From Clostridia bacterium (lineage in GTDB: Bacteria > Bacillota > Clostridia > Christensenellales > Pumilibacteraceae): 64,000 nucleotides of DNA. The notes under the pieces were generated by a model. The model worked only from the letters and a program-made list of their open reading frames with translations, was not told where the DNA came from and made no database searches. The stretch's first letter is position 1. Each line of letters starts with the position of its first letter. The position numbers were made by a program, and so were the translations under genes. The stretch covers positions 58,108 through 122,107 of the forward strand of contig JAFVXY010000021.1 in assembly GCA_017500845.1 (NCBI GenBank), read 5' to 3'. Shown here one piece after another: positions 32,426-45,668 of this stretch.

Positions 32426-34612
32426 TTAACTTAAATCGTTGGGATTCGTTTCCACAATTATACTGATTTTGTTTGTTTTTGCCTCATCGGCTATTTGATA
32501 AATGCGCGATATTGAATCGTATTCAGGAAGCACGCGCATCAAAACCTGTGCCCTGCGTTGGTTTTTTATGAGCTTCATGGGTGCCCACATACAATTAAGG
32601 TACACAAATCGGTTATCGCCCTGCGAAAGCGCCTTAATTTTTTCGTATATTCCGCCCAAAGCATCTTTTAATTCAACCTCATTCTCGCCCGACACAAGTA
32701 TACGAATGATTTTTGTAAACGGCGGAAATTGAGTAACCTCACGCAAATTGCATTCCTTGCCGTAAAAGAGCTTGTAATCGCCACTCATTGCGAATCTGTA
32801 CACGTAATGATTGGGCGAATAGGTCTGTAAAACCACAGTGCCGGGCTTTTTATCTCTGCCCGCTCTGCCCGCCACCTGCGTAATTAGCTGGTACGTGCGC
32901 TCGACACTACGGTAGTCCGTAAAGTGCAAGCTCATGTCCGCGTCAACGATTCCCACAAGCGTAACGTCAGGAAAGTCGTGTCCCTTTGCAATCATCTGCG
33001 TGCCCACCAAAATTTTGGCTTTTTTGCTTGCAAAATCGCCCAAAATACTCATGTGAGCGTTTTTGTTTTGCGTTGTGTCGTTATCCATTCGCAAAACCGT
33101 TTCGCCGGGAAACATCTCCTTAAGCTTTTCCGCCACTTGCTCCGTCCCCAAAAAGCCACGCTTTATATGCTCTGAGCCGCATTTTGGACAAGCAGTAAGC
33201 ATCTTGTATCTGTTGCCGCAGTAGTGACACTTAAGCGCCCCCTCTTCCTTGTGATATACAAGCGAAACGTCGCACTGCTCGCACTTGGCAACGTATCCGC
33301 ACGAACGGCACATAACGTACGACGAATAGCCACGCCTATTTATAAAAATTATTGCTTGATTGCCTGCTTCGATGCATTTATAAAGCTCGCTTTCAAGCTT
33401 AGCCGAAAACACTCCCGTGTTGCCACCCATAATTTCATTGCACATATTGATTATGGATATATCGGGTAATGGACGCTTGTTTATACGGTTTTTAAGCTCC
33501 AAAAGCTCGTATTCGCCATTCTGCGCCTTATAGTAGCTTTCAATAGATGGAGTCGCGCTTCCAAGAATGATATTGCAATCGTTGTATTGCTTGCGGAACT
33601 CGGCAACCTCGGCTGTCACATATCTCGGCTTGCTTTCATTGGTATAGCTTCCGTCATGCTCCTCGTCGATAATTATAATGCCTACGTTTTTCATAGGCGC
33701 AAACACCGCCGACCTCGCCCCAACTGCAACTACCGCCTCGCCTGTGATAAGCCTGCGCCACTCGTCAAAACGCTCGCCTGCGCTTAGCCCACTATGCAGC
33801 AACGCCACTCGTGCACCAAATCTTGCGCGGAACGATGCAAGCACCTGCGGAGTAAGCGAAATTTCGGGCACGAGCATTATTGCCGTTTTGCCTAATGACA
33901 GCACCTTGGCTATGCAGTGCATATAAACCTCGGTCTTTCCGCTTCCCGTCACGCCGTGTAGCAAAAAGGTCTTTCCATTTGCCGACATAACGGCATTTAC
34001 AACCGCTTTTTGGTCATCTGTTAGCGTAACACTGTTGTTGTTTACCGCCAAATTGACGTACGGCGAACGCATAATTTCTACGTTTCTCTCTCGCAAAATA
34101 TCCCTAGATAGCAAATTACGCACACTTGCCGCCGAACAAACGGTATTGATTTCGGTAAGCGACACCTCACCTTTTTGTAAAACGTAATTCAGGGCCGCCA
34201 TCTGACCTTGTGCCGAGGTGCGTATAAGCGAATGAGGATCGGATAGGTCGGGATTTACAAATACATATTTGCGCGTAAGCTCCTTTACCTTTCCGTTACG
34301 CATTTGCGTTGGGATAAACAACCTAAGCGCGTCAATCACCCTAAGGTGGTACCTCTGACACATAAAGCGCATAAGCGCAAGCATTTCTGCGGTTATAACA
34401 GGATAATCGTCAAGACGAGCCGTCACTTGCTTGATCTTTTGGGGCGGACAATCGGTGGTGTCCGTAATGTCGATTACATAGCCCTCGATTTGCTTTTTAC
34501 CGAAAGGAACCGTGACTCTACAGCCCGGCTCCAACGATAAATCCCCGACTGAATAATCAAAAATCCTATCCAGCTCATCATTACTGATATCAACGATAAC
34601 CTTAGCGAACAT
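32426..34612 (-). CDS. priA: Primosomal replication helicase PriA
   Basis: 728 residues. LLHGVTGSGKTEVYM (Walker A) near residue 225, IIDEEHDGSYTNES (DEEH), the eight-cysteine zinc region (CRSCGYVAKCEQC ... CHYCGNRY ... CPKCGSEH) near residues 435-475, and GRAGRDKKPGTV (motif VI) are all present. PriA restarts collapsed forks by loading the replicative helicase. Overlaps coaBC by 11 bases. Confidence 0.96.
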   Translation of the reverse strand: MFAKVIVDISNDELDRIFDYSVGDLSLEPGCRVTVPFGKKQIEGYVIDITDTTDCPPQKIKQVTARLDDYPVITAEMLALMRFMCQRYHLRVIDALRLFIPTQMRNGKVKELTRKYVFVNPDLSDPHSLIRTSAQGQMAALNYVLQKGEVSLTEINTVCSAASVRNLLSRDILRERNVEIMRSPYVNLAVNNNSVTLTDDQKAVVNAVMSANGKTFLLHGVTGSGKTEVYMHCIAKVLSLGKTAIMLVPEISLTPQVLASFRARFGARVALLHSGLSAGERFDEWRRLITGEAVVAVGARSAVFAPMKNVGIIIIDEEHDGSYTNESKPRYVTAEVAEFRKQYNDCNIILGSATPSIESYYKAQNGEYELLELKNRINKRPLPDISIINMCNEIMGGNTGVFSAKLESELYKCIEAGNQAIIFINRRGYSSYVMCRSCGYVAKCEQCDVSLVYHKEEGALKCHYCGNRYKMLTACPKCGSEHIKRGFLGTEQVAEKLKEMFPGETVLRMDNDTTQNKNAHMSILGDFASKKAKILVGTQMIAKGHDFPDVTLVGIVDADMSLHFTDYRSVERTYQLITQVAGRAGRDKKPGTVVLQTYSPNHYVYRFAMSGDYKLFYGKECNLREVTQFPPFTKIIRILVSGENEVELKDALGGIYEKIKALSQGDNRFVYLNCMWAPMKLIKNQRRAQVLMRVLPEYDSISRIYQIADEAKTNKISIIVETNPNDLS

Positions 34613-35786
34613 CTTGCATCTTATCCAAAATTACACCTGCAAGCATAGACTTATCCATCTTGTCCAGAGGTGTAACGCTGTCCTTAGTAATAATCGTAGC
34701 TACGTTAGTATCTACGTTGAAGCCTGCTCCCTCCTGCGTAACGTCGTTTGCTACAACCATATCCGCATTTTTAGCCACAAGCTTAGCTCTCGCGTTTTCC
34801 AACAGACTTTCGGTCTCGGCGGCAAATACGACTAATCTTTTTTGTCCTTTAATTTTACCTATGCTTGCAGCAATATCGACGTTTTTGACAAACTCAAGAT
34901 TAAGCTCAGCTGTCTTAATTTTATTGTCACTTCTGTTTTTAACCTTGTAGTCGGCAGGCGCCGCAGCCATAATCATATAATCGGCTTGACCGAACACGCC
35001 ATTTACTGCCTCGTACATCTCGTCAGTCGTACTAACCTTGATTACCTCAGCTTGAGGTGGCAAGGGCACCGAAACAAAGCCGCACACTGCAATTACTCTT
35101 GCACCGCGACACAACGCTTCCTTTATTATCGCAGCCCCCATCTTGCCGCTACTCGAATTCGTAACGTACCTTACGGGGTCGATGGGCTCACGGGTCGAGC
35201 CAAGCGTAACAAGTACTGTTTTGCCCTCGAGATCGCGTTTTGGGAAAAGAACCTTAATCACCTTTTGCACGATATCCTTAGGCTCGGCAAGTCTTCCCTT
35301 GCCTACGTCACCACACGCCAAAAGGCCGCTTTCGGGCTGAATAAATATGTAGCCTCGCTCACGCAAAATCTGCTCGTTCGCCTTATACGCAGCGCTTTCA
35401 TACATATTAACATTCATCGCAGGAGCAATAACGACGGGCGCAGTCGTTGCCATAACCGTCGTTGTCAAAAAGTCATCGGCAATTCCGCCACTAAGCTTAC
35501 CAACTACGTTAGCGGTACACGGTGCGATAAGAAAAATATCACACTTTTTGGCAAGCGAAATATGCTCCACCTCCCACTCTCTGTCGGGATCGAAGTTCTT
35601 TAGAATGACTTTATTGCCGGAAAGCGTTTCGAAGGTAAGCGGCGATACGAAATTCGTGGCGTTTTGGGTCATAACAACGTGAACGTCAGCGCCCAGCTTT
35701 TTAAGTGAGCTTACAATTTCGCACGATTTATAAACCGCAATGCCACCCGTTACGCAAACGGCGATTGTTTTTCCCTTTAGTATCAA
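34602..35786 (-). CDS. coaBC: Phosphopantothenoylcysteine decarboxylase / phosphopantothenate-cysteine ligase
   Basis: 394 residues, both domains fused. CoaC part: GGIAVYKSCEIVSSLKKLGADVHVVMT, the APAMNVNMYESAAY motif near residue 140 and GLLACGDVGKGRLAEP (catalytic Cys). CoaB part from about residue 190: VLVTLGSTREPIDPVRYVTNSSSGKMG and MAAAPADYKVKNRSDNKIK. These are steps two and three of CoA synthesis from pantothenate. Lies between rpoZ and priA as in Bacillus. Confidence 0.96.
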   Translation of the reverse strand: MILKGKTIAVCVTGGIAVYKSCEIVSSLKKLGADVHVVMTQNATNFVSPLTFETLSGNKVILKNFDPDREWEVEHISLAKKCDIFLIAPCTANVVGKLSGGIADDFLTTTVMATTAPVVIAPAMNVNMYESAAYKANEQILRERGYIFIQPESGLLACGDVGKGRLAEPKDIVQKVIKVLFPKRDLEGKTVLVTLGSTREPIDPVRYVTNSSSGKMGAAIIKEALCRGARVIAVCGFVSVPLPPQAEVIKVSTTDEMYEAVNGVFGQADYMIMAAAPADYKVKNRSDNKIKTAELNLEFVKNVDIAASIGKIKGQKRLVVFAAETESLLENARAKLVAKNADMVVANDVTQEGAGFNVDTNVATIITKDSVTPLDKMDKSMLAGVILDKMQDVR

Positions 35787-35789
35787 GCG

Positions 35790-35987
35790 TTAGCCCTCGT
35801 ATGCGAGCTCAACCTTGCCCTCGTAAACCTCTTGCGAAGCATACGAGATAGCATTCTTTTCGGCCTGAGCAAGCAACTCTGCCTTCTTGTCCTCAAGAAA
35901 TCTTGCACGCTGTGCAACGAGGCAAACCAAAGCGTACTTACATCCAACTTCTCCTATAAGCTTATCAATAGGCGGATCAATTAACAT
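35790..35987 (-). CDS. rpoZ: RNA polymerase omega subunit
   Basis: 65 residues: MLIDPPIDKLIGEVGCKYALVC followed by AQRARFLEDKK and a stretch ending SYASQEVYEGKVEL. It matches the short omega form of Bacillota, which supports RNA polymerase assembly. Position between gmk and coaBC confirms the call. Confidence 0.9.
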   Translation of the reverse strand: MLIDPPIDKLIGEVGCKYALVCLVAQRARFLEDKKAELLAQAEKNAISYASQEVYEGKVELAYEG

Positions 35988-36000
35988 AATTTTCTACTCC

Positions 36001-36603
36001 TTATTCATTAAGCAACTGCTTTATTTTACTTTCATTTCTATATATTTTATTGCGTTCTGCGCAGATAATTGCCTCTGCTTGACTAATCGCCTGCTGCAAA
36101 TCGTCATTGAACACGATATAATCGAACATTTCGTACGTGGATAGCTCCCTTTTTGCCTCGGACAATCTACGTACGATGCTTTCTTCCGAATCGGTTGCCC
36201 TACCCCTAAGACGCTTTTCGAGCACCTCGAAGGACGGCGGCATTATGAACATCATTACACACGAAGGGAATTTGCGCTTAATTTGCGCCGCACCCACAAC
36301 GTCAATTTCCAAAATAAGATTTTTACCACTTTCGATACTGTCCATAACGAACTTTTTGGGCGTGCCGTAATAATTGCCAAAAACATCAGCGTATTCCAAA
36401 AGCTCGTCACGCTCAATCATCTTTTCAAACTCGTCTACCGATTTAAAAAAGTAATGAACGCCGTCCTGTTCCACTCCACGCGGCTTTCTTGTAGTAGCCG
36501 AAATGGAAGCGATAGTATTAGGTACACGCTCTAACAGCGAGTTATATATCGTGCCCTTGCCTGCCCCTGAGGGCCCTGCTATAACAATCAATAAACCACT
36601 CAT
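36001..36603 (-). CDS. gmk: Guanylate kinase
   Basis: 200 residues. P-loop IAGPSGAGKGTIYNSLL, ISATTRKPRGVEQDGVHYFF and NYYGTPKKFV (GMP site), LILEIDVVGAAQIKRKFP. Converts GMP to GDP. Directly downstream of yicC (overlap of one base); the small remA/DUF370 gene that separates these two in Bacillus is absent. Confidence 0.96.
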   Translation of the reverse strand: MSGLLIVIAGPSGAGKGTIYNSLLERVPNTIASISATTRKPRGVEQDGVHYFFKSVDEFEKMIERDELLEYADVFGNYYGTPKKFVMDSIESGKNLILEIDVVGAAQIKRKFPSCVMMFIMPPSFEVLEKRLRGRATDSEESIVRRLSEAKRELSTYEMFDYIVFNDDLQQAISQAEAIICAERNKIYRNESKIKQLLNE

Positions 36604-37472
36604 TATTCTACGTTCCTAACCTGTTCCTTGATTTTTTCGATTTCGTTTTTCATCGCCACTACGTGAGAGGTGATGGTGATATCGTTGGACTTACTGCCCA
36701 TGGTGTTGACCTCACGATTCATCTCCTGCGCCAAAAAGTCAAGCTGTCTGCCAAGCTCGCCGTTTTTGCCAAGGGTTGCTACAAACTGCTGGATATGTGA
36801 GCCTAAGCGGCTGATTTCCTCGTTGATATCCGCTTTATCAGCAAAGAAAGCTACCTCGTTAAGCAATCTCGCTTCGTCAATCTCCACATCGCCAAGGTAT
36901 TCCTCGATGCGCTTTTTAAGCTTGTCCTTATGATCAGCCACAACTTGTGGCGCGCGCTCAGTCACGGCGGAAAGATGCTCCTTGATGTTACCCACGATTT
37001 TTTCAAAATCCTGTTTTACGCTTTCGCCTTCTTTTTTTCGCATCTCGTCAAGAGCGATAACAGCCTTTTGTGTAGCCTCGACAAGCATTTCCAAAAGAAC
37101 CTCTGTGTCCGACTCGGTTGTAACCGTCACGACGTCGCCAAAGCGAAGCAATTCGTAAGCGGTAAGAGTGTCCTTTACTCCAAAGCGATTACCAAGCCCT
37201 TTTGCCGCATCCACGTACAGCGAAGCAAGCTCGTTGTCTACCGTGATGGTCTTTTCGCCGCCCACAGACTTATAATCGTAGAAAAAGTCGATAGAGCCAC
37301 GCTTTATTACCGAGGCGATTTCCTTTCTGATAACCTCGTCACCAGCAAGCAACCACTTAGGAAGCCTTGCGTTTATTTCCAAAAATCTGTTGTTAACGGC
37401 CTTAAGCTCGACTGTAAGCGTTTTGTTTTCGCGCTCAGCCACACCCTTGCCGTATCCTGTCATGCTTTTCAT
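36603..37472 (-). CDS. YicC/YloC family endoribonuclease
   Basis: 289 residues. MKSMTGYGKGVAERENKTLTVELKAVNNRFLEINARLP at the N-terminus and the C-terminal GRQLDFLAQEMNREVNTMGSKSNDI are family hallmarks. YicC/YloC proteins are RNA-cleaving or RNA-degradation adaptor enzymes in E. coli and Bacillus. It heads the long yicC-gmk-...-spoVM run and has a strong promoter. Confidence 0.93.
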   Translation of the reverse strand: MKSMTGYGKGVAERENKTLTVELKAVNNRFLEINARLPKWLLAGDEVIRKEIASVIKRGSIDFFYDYKSVGGEKTITVDNELASLYVDAAKGLGNRFGVKDTLTAYELLRFGDVVTVTTESDTEVLLEMLVEATQKAVIALDEMRKKEGESVKQDFEKIVGNIKEHLSAVTERAPQVVADHKDKLKKRIEEYLGDVEIDEARLLNEVAFFADKADINEEISRLGSHIQQFVATLGKNGELGRQLDFLAQEMNREVNTMGSKSNDITITSHVVAMKNEIEKIKEQVRNVE

Positions 37473-37494
37473 TGGAATTCACCTCTTATGTTAT

Positions 37495-41658
<4,164 letters not shown>

Positions 41659-41674
41659 ATTATTCTCCGCTTAT

Positions 41675-41704
41675 ATTATAATGCAAAAAGGCGTTTTCCG
41701 TCAA
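41675..41704 (-). promoter_or_regulatory. Sigma-A promoter of pcrA-ligA
   Basis: TTGACG (41704-41699), 18-base spacer, perfect TATAAT (41680-41675) on the minus strand, 17 bases before the pcrA start. Confidence 0.8.
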
Positions 41705-41740
41705 GAACTAAGCGGCAAATTAAGCAAATTAGATAAATAA

Positions 41741-42154
41741 TTAGGACGTAAGGCTCATTTTCTCACGGTAATAACGCTCCTTTAACTCTTTGAATTTAGC
41801 GGATAACTCTAATACGTATCTTTGCTTCGCCTCGCCGTCCATGCTCTCGTATTCCTCTTTATCTATAAGCTGAGATATTGGATTAACCACAAGCTCGTCC
41901 GAATCAAGAATCTGACGCACCTTTACGTAAAGTTCCTCATCCTTAGAGGCATGCTTGCTTACCGTAATGTTAAATTCTCGCTTGTACTTTTCGCGCTGAT
42001 AGTCGCTGATGAGTCTTTGGTTTTCGTAGGTAGAACCCACCTCGCTGATAAGCTTCTCTCTATCACGCATCATCTGCTCCCAATACCCCATTTTCATGCG
42101 CTGTTTTGCGAGCAACGCGCGTTTTTTAAGCTCGCTGACTGTCTTTTTTGCCAT
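41741..42154 (-). CDS. Hypothetical protein, charged helical
   Basis: 137 residues, very rich in Lys, Glu and Arg, with no membrane segment or signal. The N-terminus is basic (AKKTVSELKKRALLAKQRMK); the rest reads as long amphipathic helices. I do not recognise the family. A good ribosome-binding site (GGGGGAAGG) lies 6 bases before the ATG at 42154, and codon use resembles neighbours, so it is likely real. It sits alone between the pcrA promoter and the DUF1614-like gene terminator. A nucleic-acid-binding or structural role is a guess from composition only. Confidence 0.7.
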   Translation of the reverse strand: MAKKTVSELKKRALLAKQRMKMGYWEQMMRDREKLISEVGSTYENQRLISDYQREKYKREFNITVSKHASKDEELYVKVRQILDSDELVVNPISQLIDKEEYESMDGEAKQRYVLELSAKFKELKERYYREKMSLTS

Positions 42155-42319
42155 AACACCTTCCCCCTTTTGTTTAATACGCTAATTTTATCATAAAATG
42201 CATAATAAAGTAATGCTAAGGCAATATTGGTGCTTATTCGCCAATTCCTCTTAATTTTCGACAAAATAAGAACGAATATATTTTAGCCGACAAAGTTTGG
42301 TACACCCATCAAAAATTCT

Positions 42320-42353
42320 ACAACAAAAAAGCCGCAGAACTAACCACGGCTTT
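42320..42353 (-). terminator. Terminator of the DUF1614-like gene
   Basis: AAAGCCG / CGGCTTT stem 25 bases after the stop, running into TTTTTTG on the minus strand. Outer CTACAAC / GTTGTAG arms extend the hairpin. Confidence 0.8.
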
Positions 42354-42378
42354 CTGTTATATTTAGTTGTAGAATTAA

Positions 42379-43068
42379 TTACAAAATAGTATCGTCGAAA
42401 TAGTCGTTAAACTCGTCCTTGCCAATATCGTCAGCCGACTCTGCGTTCATAGACGAATGCGCAACACGGTTGTTGCTGGCTGCTCTTCTTGCCGTAACGA
42501 CAGCCTCGAGAAGCAAAATACCGAATACACAAGCAATGATTATCGAGTCAAATACGCCACGGGTACCCATCGAGAATACGTAACCGCCAATACCAAACAC
42601 GTAAATAAGGTTTACGATTAGGTCACCAAGGACGATACCGCCCATTGCGGACGCAAGCGTACCCAGCCTCGAGCCATTGATAAGGAAGGCTACCGCACCG
42701 CCGACAAAGCCGACGATAAGCGACGCCGCCAAAATCATTCCCGTTGTTTCGGGCAGGATAAGCACTCTTGTTGCAATAGCGATTGCGGCAATCACAAGCT
42801 CGGCAAAAATAACCTTAAGTAGAGTCTTGTTCCATCCGATATACGCCATAAGGACGATCATACCTATAATAGGAACAACAAATCCACCAAAGTTGAAAAC
42901 AAATCCTTCACCAATGGTGACGTTGGGGATTACCGCACCGATAATTAAAAGCATCGCCAAAACGAAGCCCACCCACGGGGACACTCCAACATTTTTGAAA
43001 AATTTGTCAGATAGACCGAAGAAAATCAAGATCGCAACAACTGCAAGCAAAACTAAGCCTATTGTCAT
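42379..43068 (-). CDS. DUF1614-like membrane protein
   Basis: 229 residues with about seven membrane helices and a short polar C-terminal tail (about residues 195-229, acidic end). The segment VFNFGGFVVPIIGMIVLMAYIG and later GSRLGTLASAMGGIVLGDLI recall the DUF1614 family (LNxGGAxxP and ADL-type motifs), but the match is from memory and modest. Function unknown. The 72-base gap to the cyclophilin-like gene contains its ribosome-binding site AGGAGG. Confidence 0.5.
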   Translation of the reverse strand: MTIGLVLLAVVAILIFFGLSDKFFKNVGVSPWVGFVLAMLLIIGAVIPNVTIGEGFVFNFGGFVVPIIGMIVLMAYIGWNKTLLKVIFAELVIAAIAIATRVLILPETTGMILAASLIVGFVGGAVAFLINGSRLGTLASAMGGIVLGDLIVNLIYVFGIGGYVFSMGTRGVFDSIIIACVFGILLLEAVVTARRAASNNRVAHSSMNAESADDIGKDEFNDYFDDTIL

Positions 43069-43140
43069 AAAAAAATTACCTCCTAAAAGTCATATAACTT
43101 ATAGTCGGCAATTTTTGTGATTTTTATACGCGTTTTGCTG

Positions 43141-44226
43141 TTAGTCTTTAAAATTATAATAAGTTTGGTTGTATGCGACGTTTCTCAATGTGGACTCTTT
43201 TCCGCCCGAAATAAGCGACTCGAAATTGTTAAGCAAGTATTTCTTACGCTCGGAAGAAAGATTAGTTTTAATAGATTCAATCTTGATGGTCGTATTCGGC
43301 ACGAAAGATTTGCCGCTTGCCGTAACAGCCACACCATTTATCTTGCGCAAAACGTTTAGCGACTCGTCGTTTGTAACCCTACCTACCCAAGAGAGATTGT
43401 TAACAATCGAAGTGCTACTATCTGCATGATTATAAATCGGGTTATCGTCGGTAGTAAGCATAAACAAAGTCGAGGTGCTGTAGCTAATACTGTTTCCTGC
43501 AACGTGAAGCAAATAGCCAAGCTGGCTTTGCGAGGTATTTGCAATGCTTCTTTCCTTTTCCACCTTAAGTCTATATCCAAGCTTGTAGTTTGTGCTGTCC
43601 CAAGTGCTGACGCTATTTTCCACAAAGCCTTTAAGGTTGCGGATAAACGTAGCCTCTTTCGCACGGGCGGATGAGTTTTTATCTTGAGTAAAGCCGTTCA
43701 TTGCCGCCTTGCCACGATAAACGTCGTGTATAATCGTTCCGTCATAAAAGCCGCTTTCGGCAAGATACATAAAGTTCATACCTGCGTACGGAGCGTCATC
43801 CATAAAAATTTCCAGCGAAATCTCTACTTCCTTTTCGCCAAAGATTGCCTTAAACGCATCCTCGTCCGAACCCGTAAGCGTAATAGTCGCTATCGGATTG
43901 GGCGTGGGATTAGGATTGGGATTAGTATCGGTATACGGATTTTCGGGATCCTCGGGATTGAAATACTTCCACTTAAGGAATGTATCGTGATTTACCTTTT
44001 CCCTATTCCAGATAGGAATAAATATTGCAAGGAAAATCAACACAGCCGCAAGCGCCACTGCCGTTATACAAATTATAAGCGGATAATTTGGCTTTCTTTT
44101 CGCTATAATCTCGGCAGGCGGAACTTCCTCGGTCTGCTCCTGCTTTTCACCCTGTTGTTCTTGCTGCTTCAACTGTCTTTTTTGTCGCGCAGACAAAGAA
44201 TAAGTAATTTGTCTTTTCTTCTTCAT
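43141..44226 (-). CDS. Membrane-anchored cyclophilin-like protein, divergent active site
   Basis: 361 residues: basic cytosolic start (KKKRQITYSLSARQKRQLKQ), one membrane helix near residues 47-70, then a low-complexity Asn/Pro/Thr linker (DTNPNPNPTPNP, about residue 100), then a cyclophilin-type domain (ISLEIFMDDAPYAGMNFMYLAESGFYDGTIIHDV, broken here into IFMDDAPYAGMNF and ESGFYDGTIIHDV). In true cyclophilins the motif is FHRV with catalytic Arg; here it is IHDV. Later parts (YLLHVAGNSISYSTSTLFML) correspond to the substrate pocket. It is likely extracytoplasmic. It may have lost prolyl isomerase activity and act as a chaperone or scaffold; that is inference. Confidence 0.75.
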   Translation of the reverse strand: MKKKRQITYSLSARQKRQLKQQEQQGEKQEQTEEVPPAEIIAKRKPNYPLIICITAVALAAVLIFLAIFIPIWNREKVNHDTFLKWKYFNPEDPENPYTDTNPNPNPTPNPIATITLTGSDEDAFKAIFGEKEVEISLEIFMDDAPYAGMNFMYLAESGFYDGTIIHDVYRGKAAMNGFTQDKNSSARAKEATFIRNLKGFVENSVSTWDSTNYKLGYRLKVEKERSIANTSQSQLGYLLHVAGNSISYSTSTLFMLTTDDNPIYNHADSSTSIVNNLSWVGRVTNDESLNVLRKINGVAVTASGKSFVPNTTIKIESIKTNLSSERKKYLLNNFESLISGGKESTLRNVAYNQTYYNFKD

Positions 44227-44278
44227 AATGCCTCGTTGGTTGTAAATATTGTAATTAGTATAACATTACTATTGTGTT

Positions 44279-45100
44279 TTAGTCAATAACTTTTCGCGTT
44301 GACACAAAAACTTTTTCGTTTAGGTAGCTCATTTCGCCGTTTAGTCCCGAAAAAGCAAGCTTATACGCACATAACTTTTGATATTTGCACTTGTATTTTT
44401 TGTTTATCTCGTCGTTACCGTACTTGCCATCACCCAAGATAGGCCAGCCAAGGAATGATAAATGCGCTCTTATTTGATGCGTCCTGCCGGTAACAAGCTG
44501 AATATCCACAACGGAAAATTCGCCCTCGCTGATTACTTGGCAAATTCTTGTAACTATTTTTTTGTATCCCGCTTTTGGGCTGTGCGATACGCTGCAATGC
44601 GACTTTTTTTCATCCTTAAACAAATAGTCGACATACTCGCCTACCTTAGGCTTGCCAACAACAACCGCGTGATAATTTTTTTTGACGGTGTGGTTCTTAA
44701 ACGCCGCAAGCAAAGCGTCATACGCCATTTGATTAAGCGCAAAAGCAACAAGCCCGGTTGTGTTACGATCAAGCCTGTGCAAGGGCCTTATAAAATCCCT
44801 ATTTCCACGCAAAAGCTCTGTAAGAGTTGGCTCAATCTCCGTAAGGATTGGCTTGTCCACTATCAGAACATTGCTGTCCTCGTAAACGATTTGTGGCATT
44901 TCGCCAATAAAGGAATTTGGAATAAACGCCTCTACGCAATCTCCGACTTCAAGCAAGACGTCACTTGGCACACGTTTGCCATTAACCCTTGCTTCTTTAG
45001 CCTTAATCAGCTTTTTTACGTTAGCTTGGCTTATGGGCGCGCACTGCGACAGCACCGCAGACAGCATTACACGCTCTTTTACCTCTATCTTAACCTTCAT
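44279..45100 (-). CDS. RluA-family pseudouridine synthase
   Basis: 273 residues. An S4-like N-terminus (SQANVKKLIKAKEARVNGKR), catalytic PLHRLDRNTTGLVAFAL near residue 106, then VTGRTHQIRAHLSFLGWPILGDGKYG near residue 205 define the RluA/RluD family; the exact target uridine is not readable. It follows nrdR by 18 bases and is probably co-transcribed. Confidence 0.9.
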   Translation of the reverse strand: MKVKIEVKERVMLSAVLSQCAPISQANVKKLIKAKEARVNGKRVPSDVLLEVGDCVEAFIPNSFIGEMPQIVYEDSNVLIVDKPILTEIEPTLTELLRGNRDFIRPLHRLDRNTTGLVAFALNQMAYDALLAAFKNHTVKKNYHAVVVGKPKVGEYVDYLFKDEKKSHCSVSHSPKAGYKKIVTRICQVISEGEFSVVDIQLVTGRTHQIRAHLSFLGWPILGDGKYGNDEINKKYKCKYQKLCAYKLAFSGLNGEMSYLNEKVFVSTRKVID

Positions 45101-45118
45101 ACCCTTGTGGCAAGTCGA

Positions 45119-45586
45119 TTACTTATCACTAAGCATCTTTTTTTCGAATTCGTTTATAAACTGCGTAAAGGTCGACAAATCTCTAAACTGACGGTAAACA
45201 GAAGCAAACCTTATGTACGCAACTTGATCAAGCTCCTTAAGCTCCGCCATTACAAGCTCGCCAATTTTATACGAGGAAATCTCCTGCTCCATCATGTTGG
45301 TAATTTGCTTTTCGACAGACGAAACGAGAGCGTTTATATCGCTTGCCGATACAGGACGCTTTTCGCATGCACGAATAACGCCTGCTTCGATTTTTGCTCT
45401 GTCAAACGGCTGACGTGTGCCGTCATTTTTTATTACCAAAATGGGGGTTGTTTCTATAACCTCATACGTGGTAAATCTTCTTCCGCAGCTAAGACATTCT
45501 CTTCGACGACGAATCTTACTGAAGTCGTCGGTTGCTCGACTGTCGATTACCTTACTTTCTACATCTCCACAAAAGATACACTTCAT
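45119..45586 (-). CDS. nrdR: Transcriptional repressor NrdR
   Basis: 155 residues. N-terminal zinc ribbon MKCIFCG ... CLSCGRRFTTYE and central ATP-cone (VIKNDGTRQPFDRAKIEAGVIRACEKRPVS). NrdR senses ATP/dATP and represses ribonucleotide reductase genes; no nrd gene is in the window. In Clostridia it commonly follows the sigE-sigG-ymxH cluster, as here. Confidence 0.96.
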   Translation of the reverse strand: MKCIFCGDVESKVIDSRATDDFSKIRRRRECLSCGRRFTTYEVIETTPILVIKNDGTRQPFDRAKIEAGVIRACEKRPVSASDINALVSSVEKQITNMMEQEISSYKIGELVMAELKELDQVAYIRFASVYRQFRDLSTFTQFINEFEKKMLSDK

Positions 45587-45607
45587 AATAACTCCTTATT
45601 ACTACAT

Positions 45608-45636
45608 ATTGTATCATAGAGATGCTGTCAAGTCAA
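45608..45636 (-). promoter_or_regulatory. Sigma-A promoter of nrdR
   Basis: TTGACT (45636-45631), 17-base spacer, TACAAT (45613-45608), 21 bases before the start; AAGGAG is in the leader. Confidence 0.75.
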
Positions 45637-45668
45637 TTATTTAGTAACAAATCACAGCAAAAAGTTGC

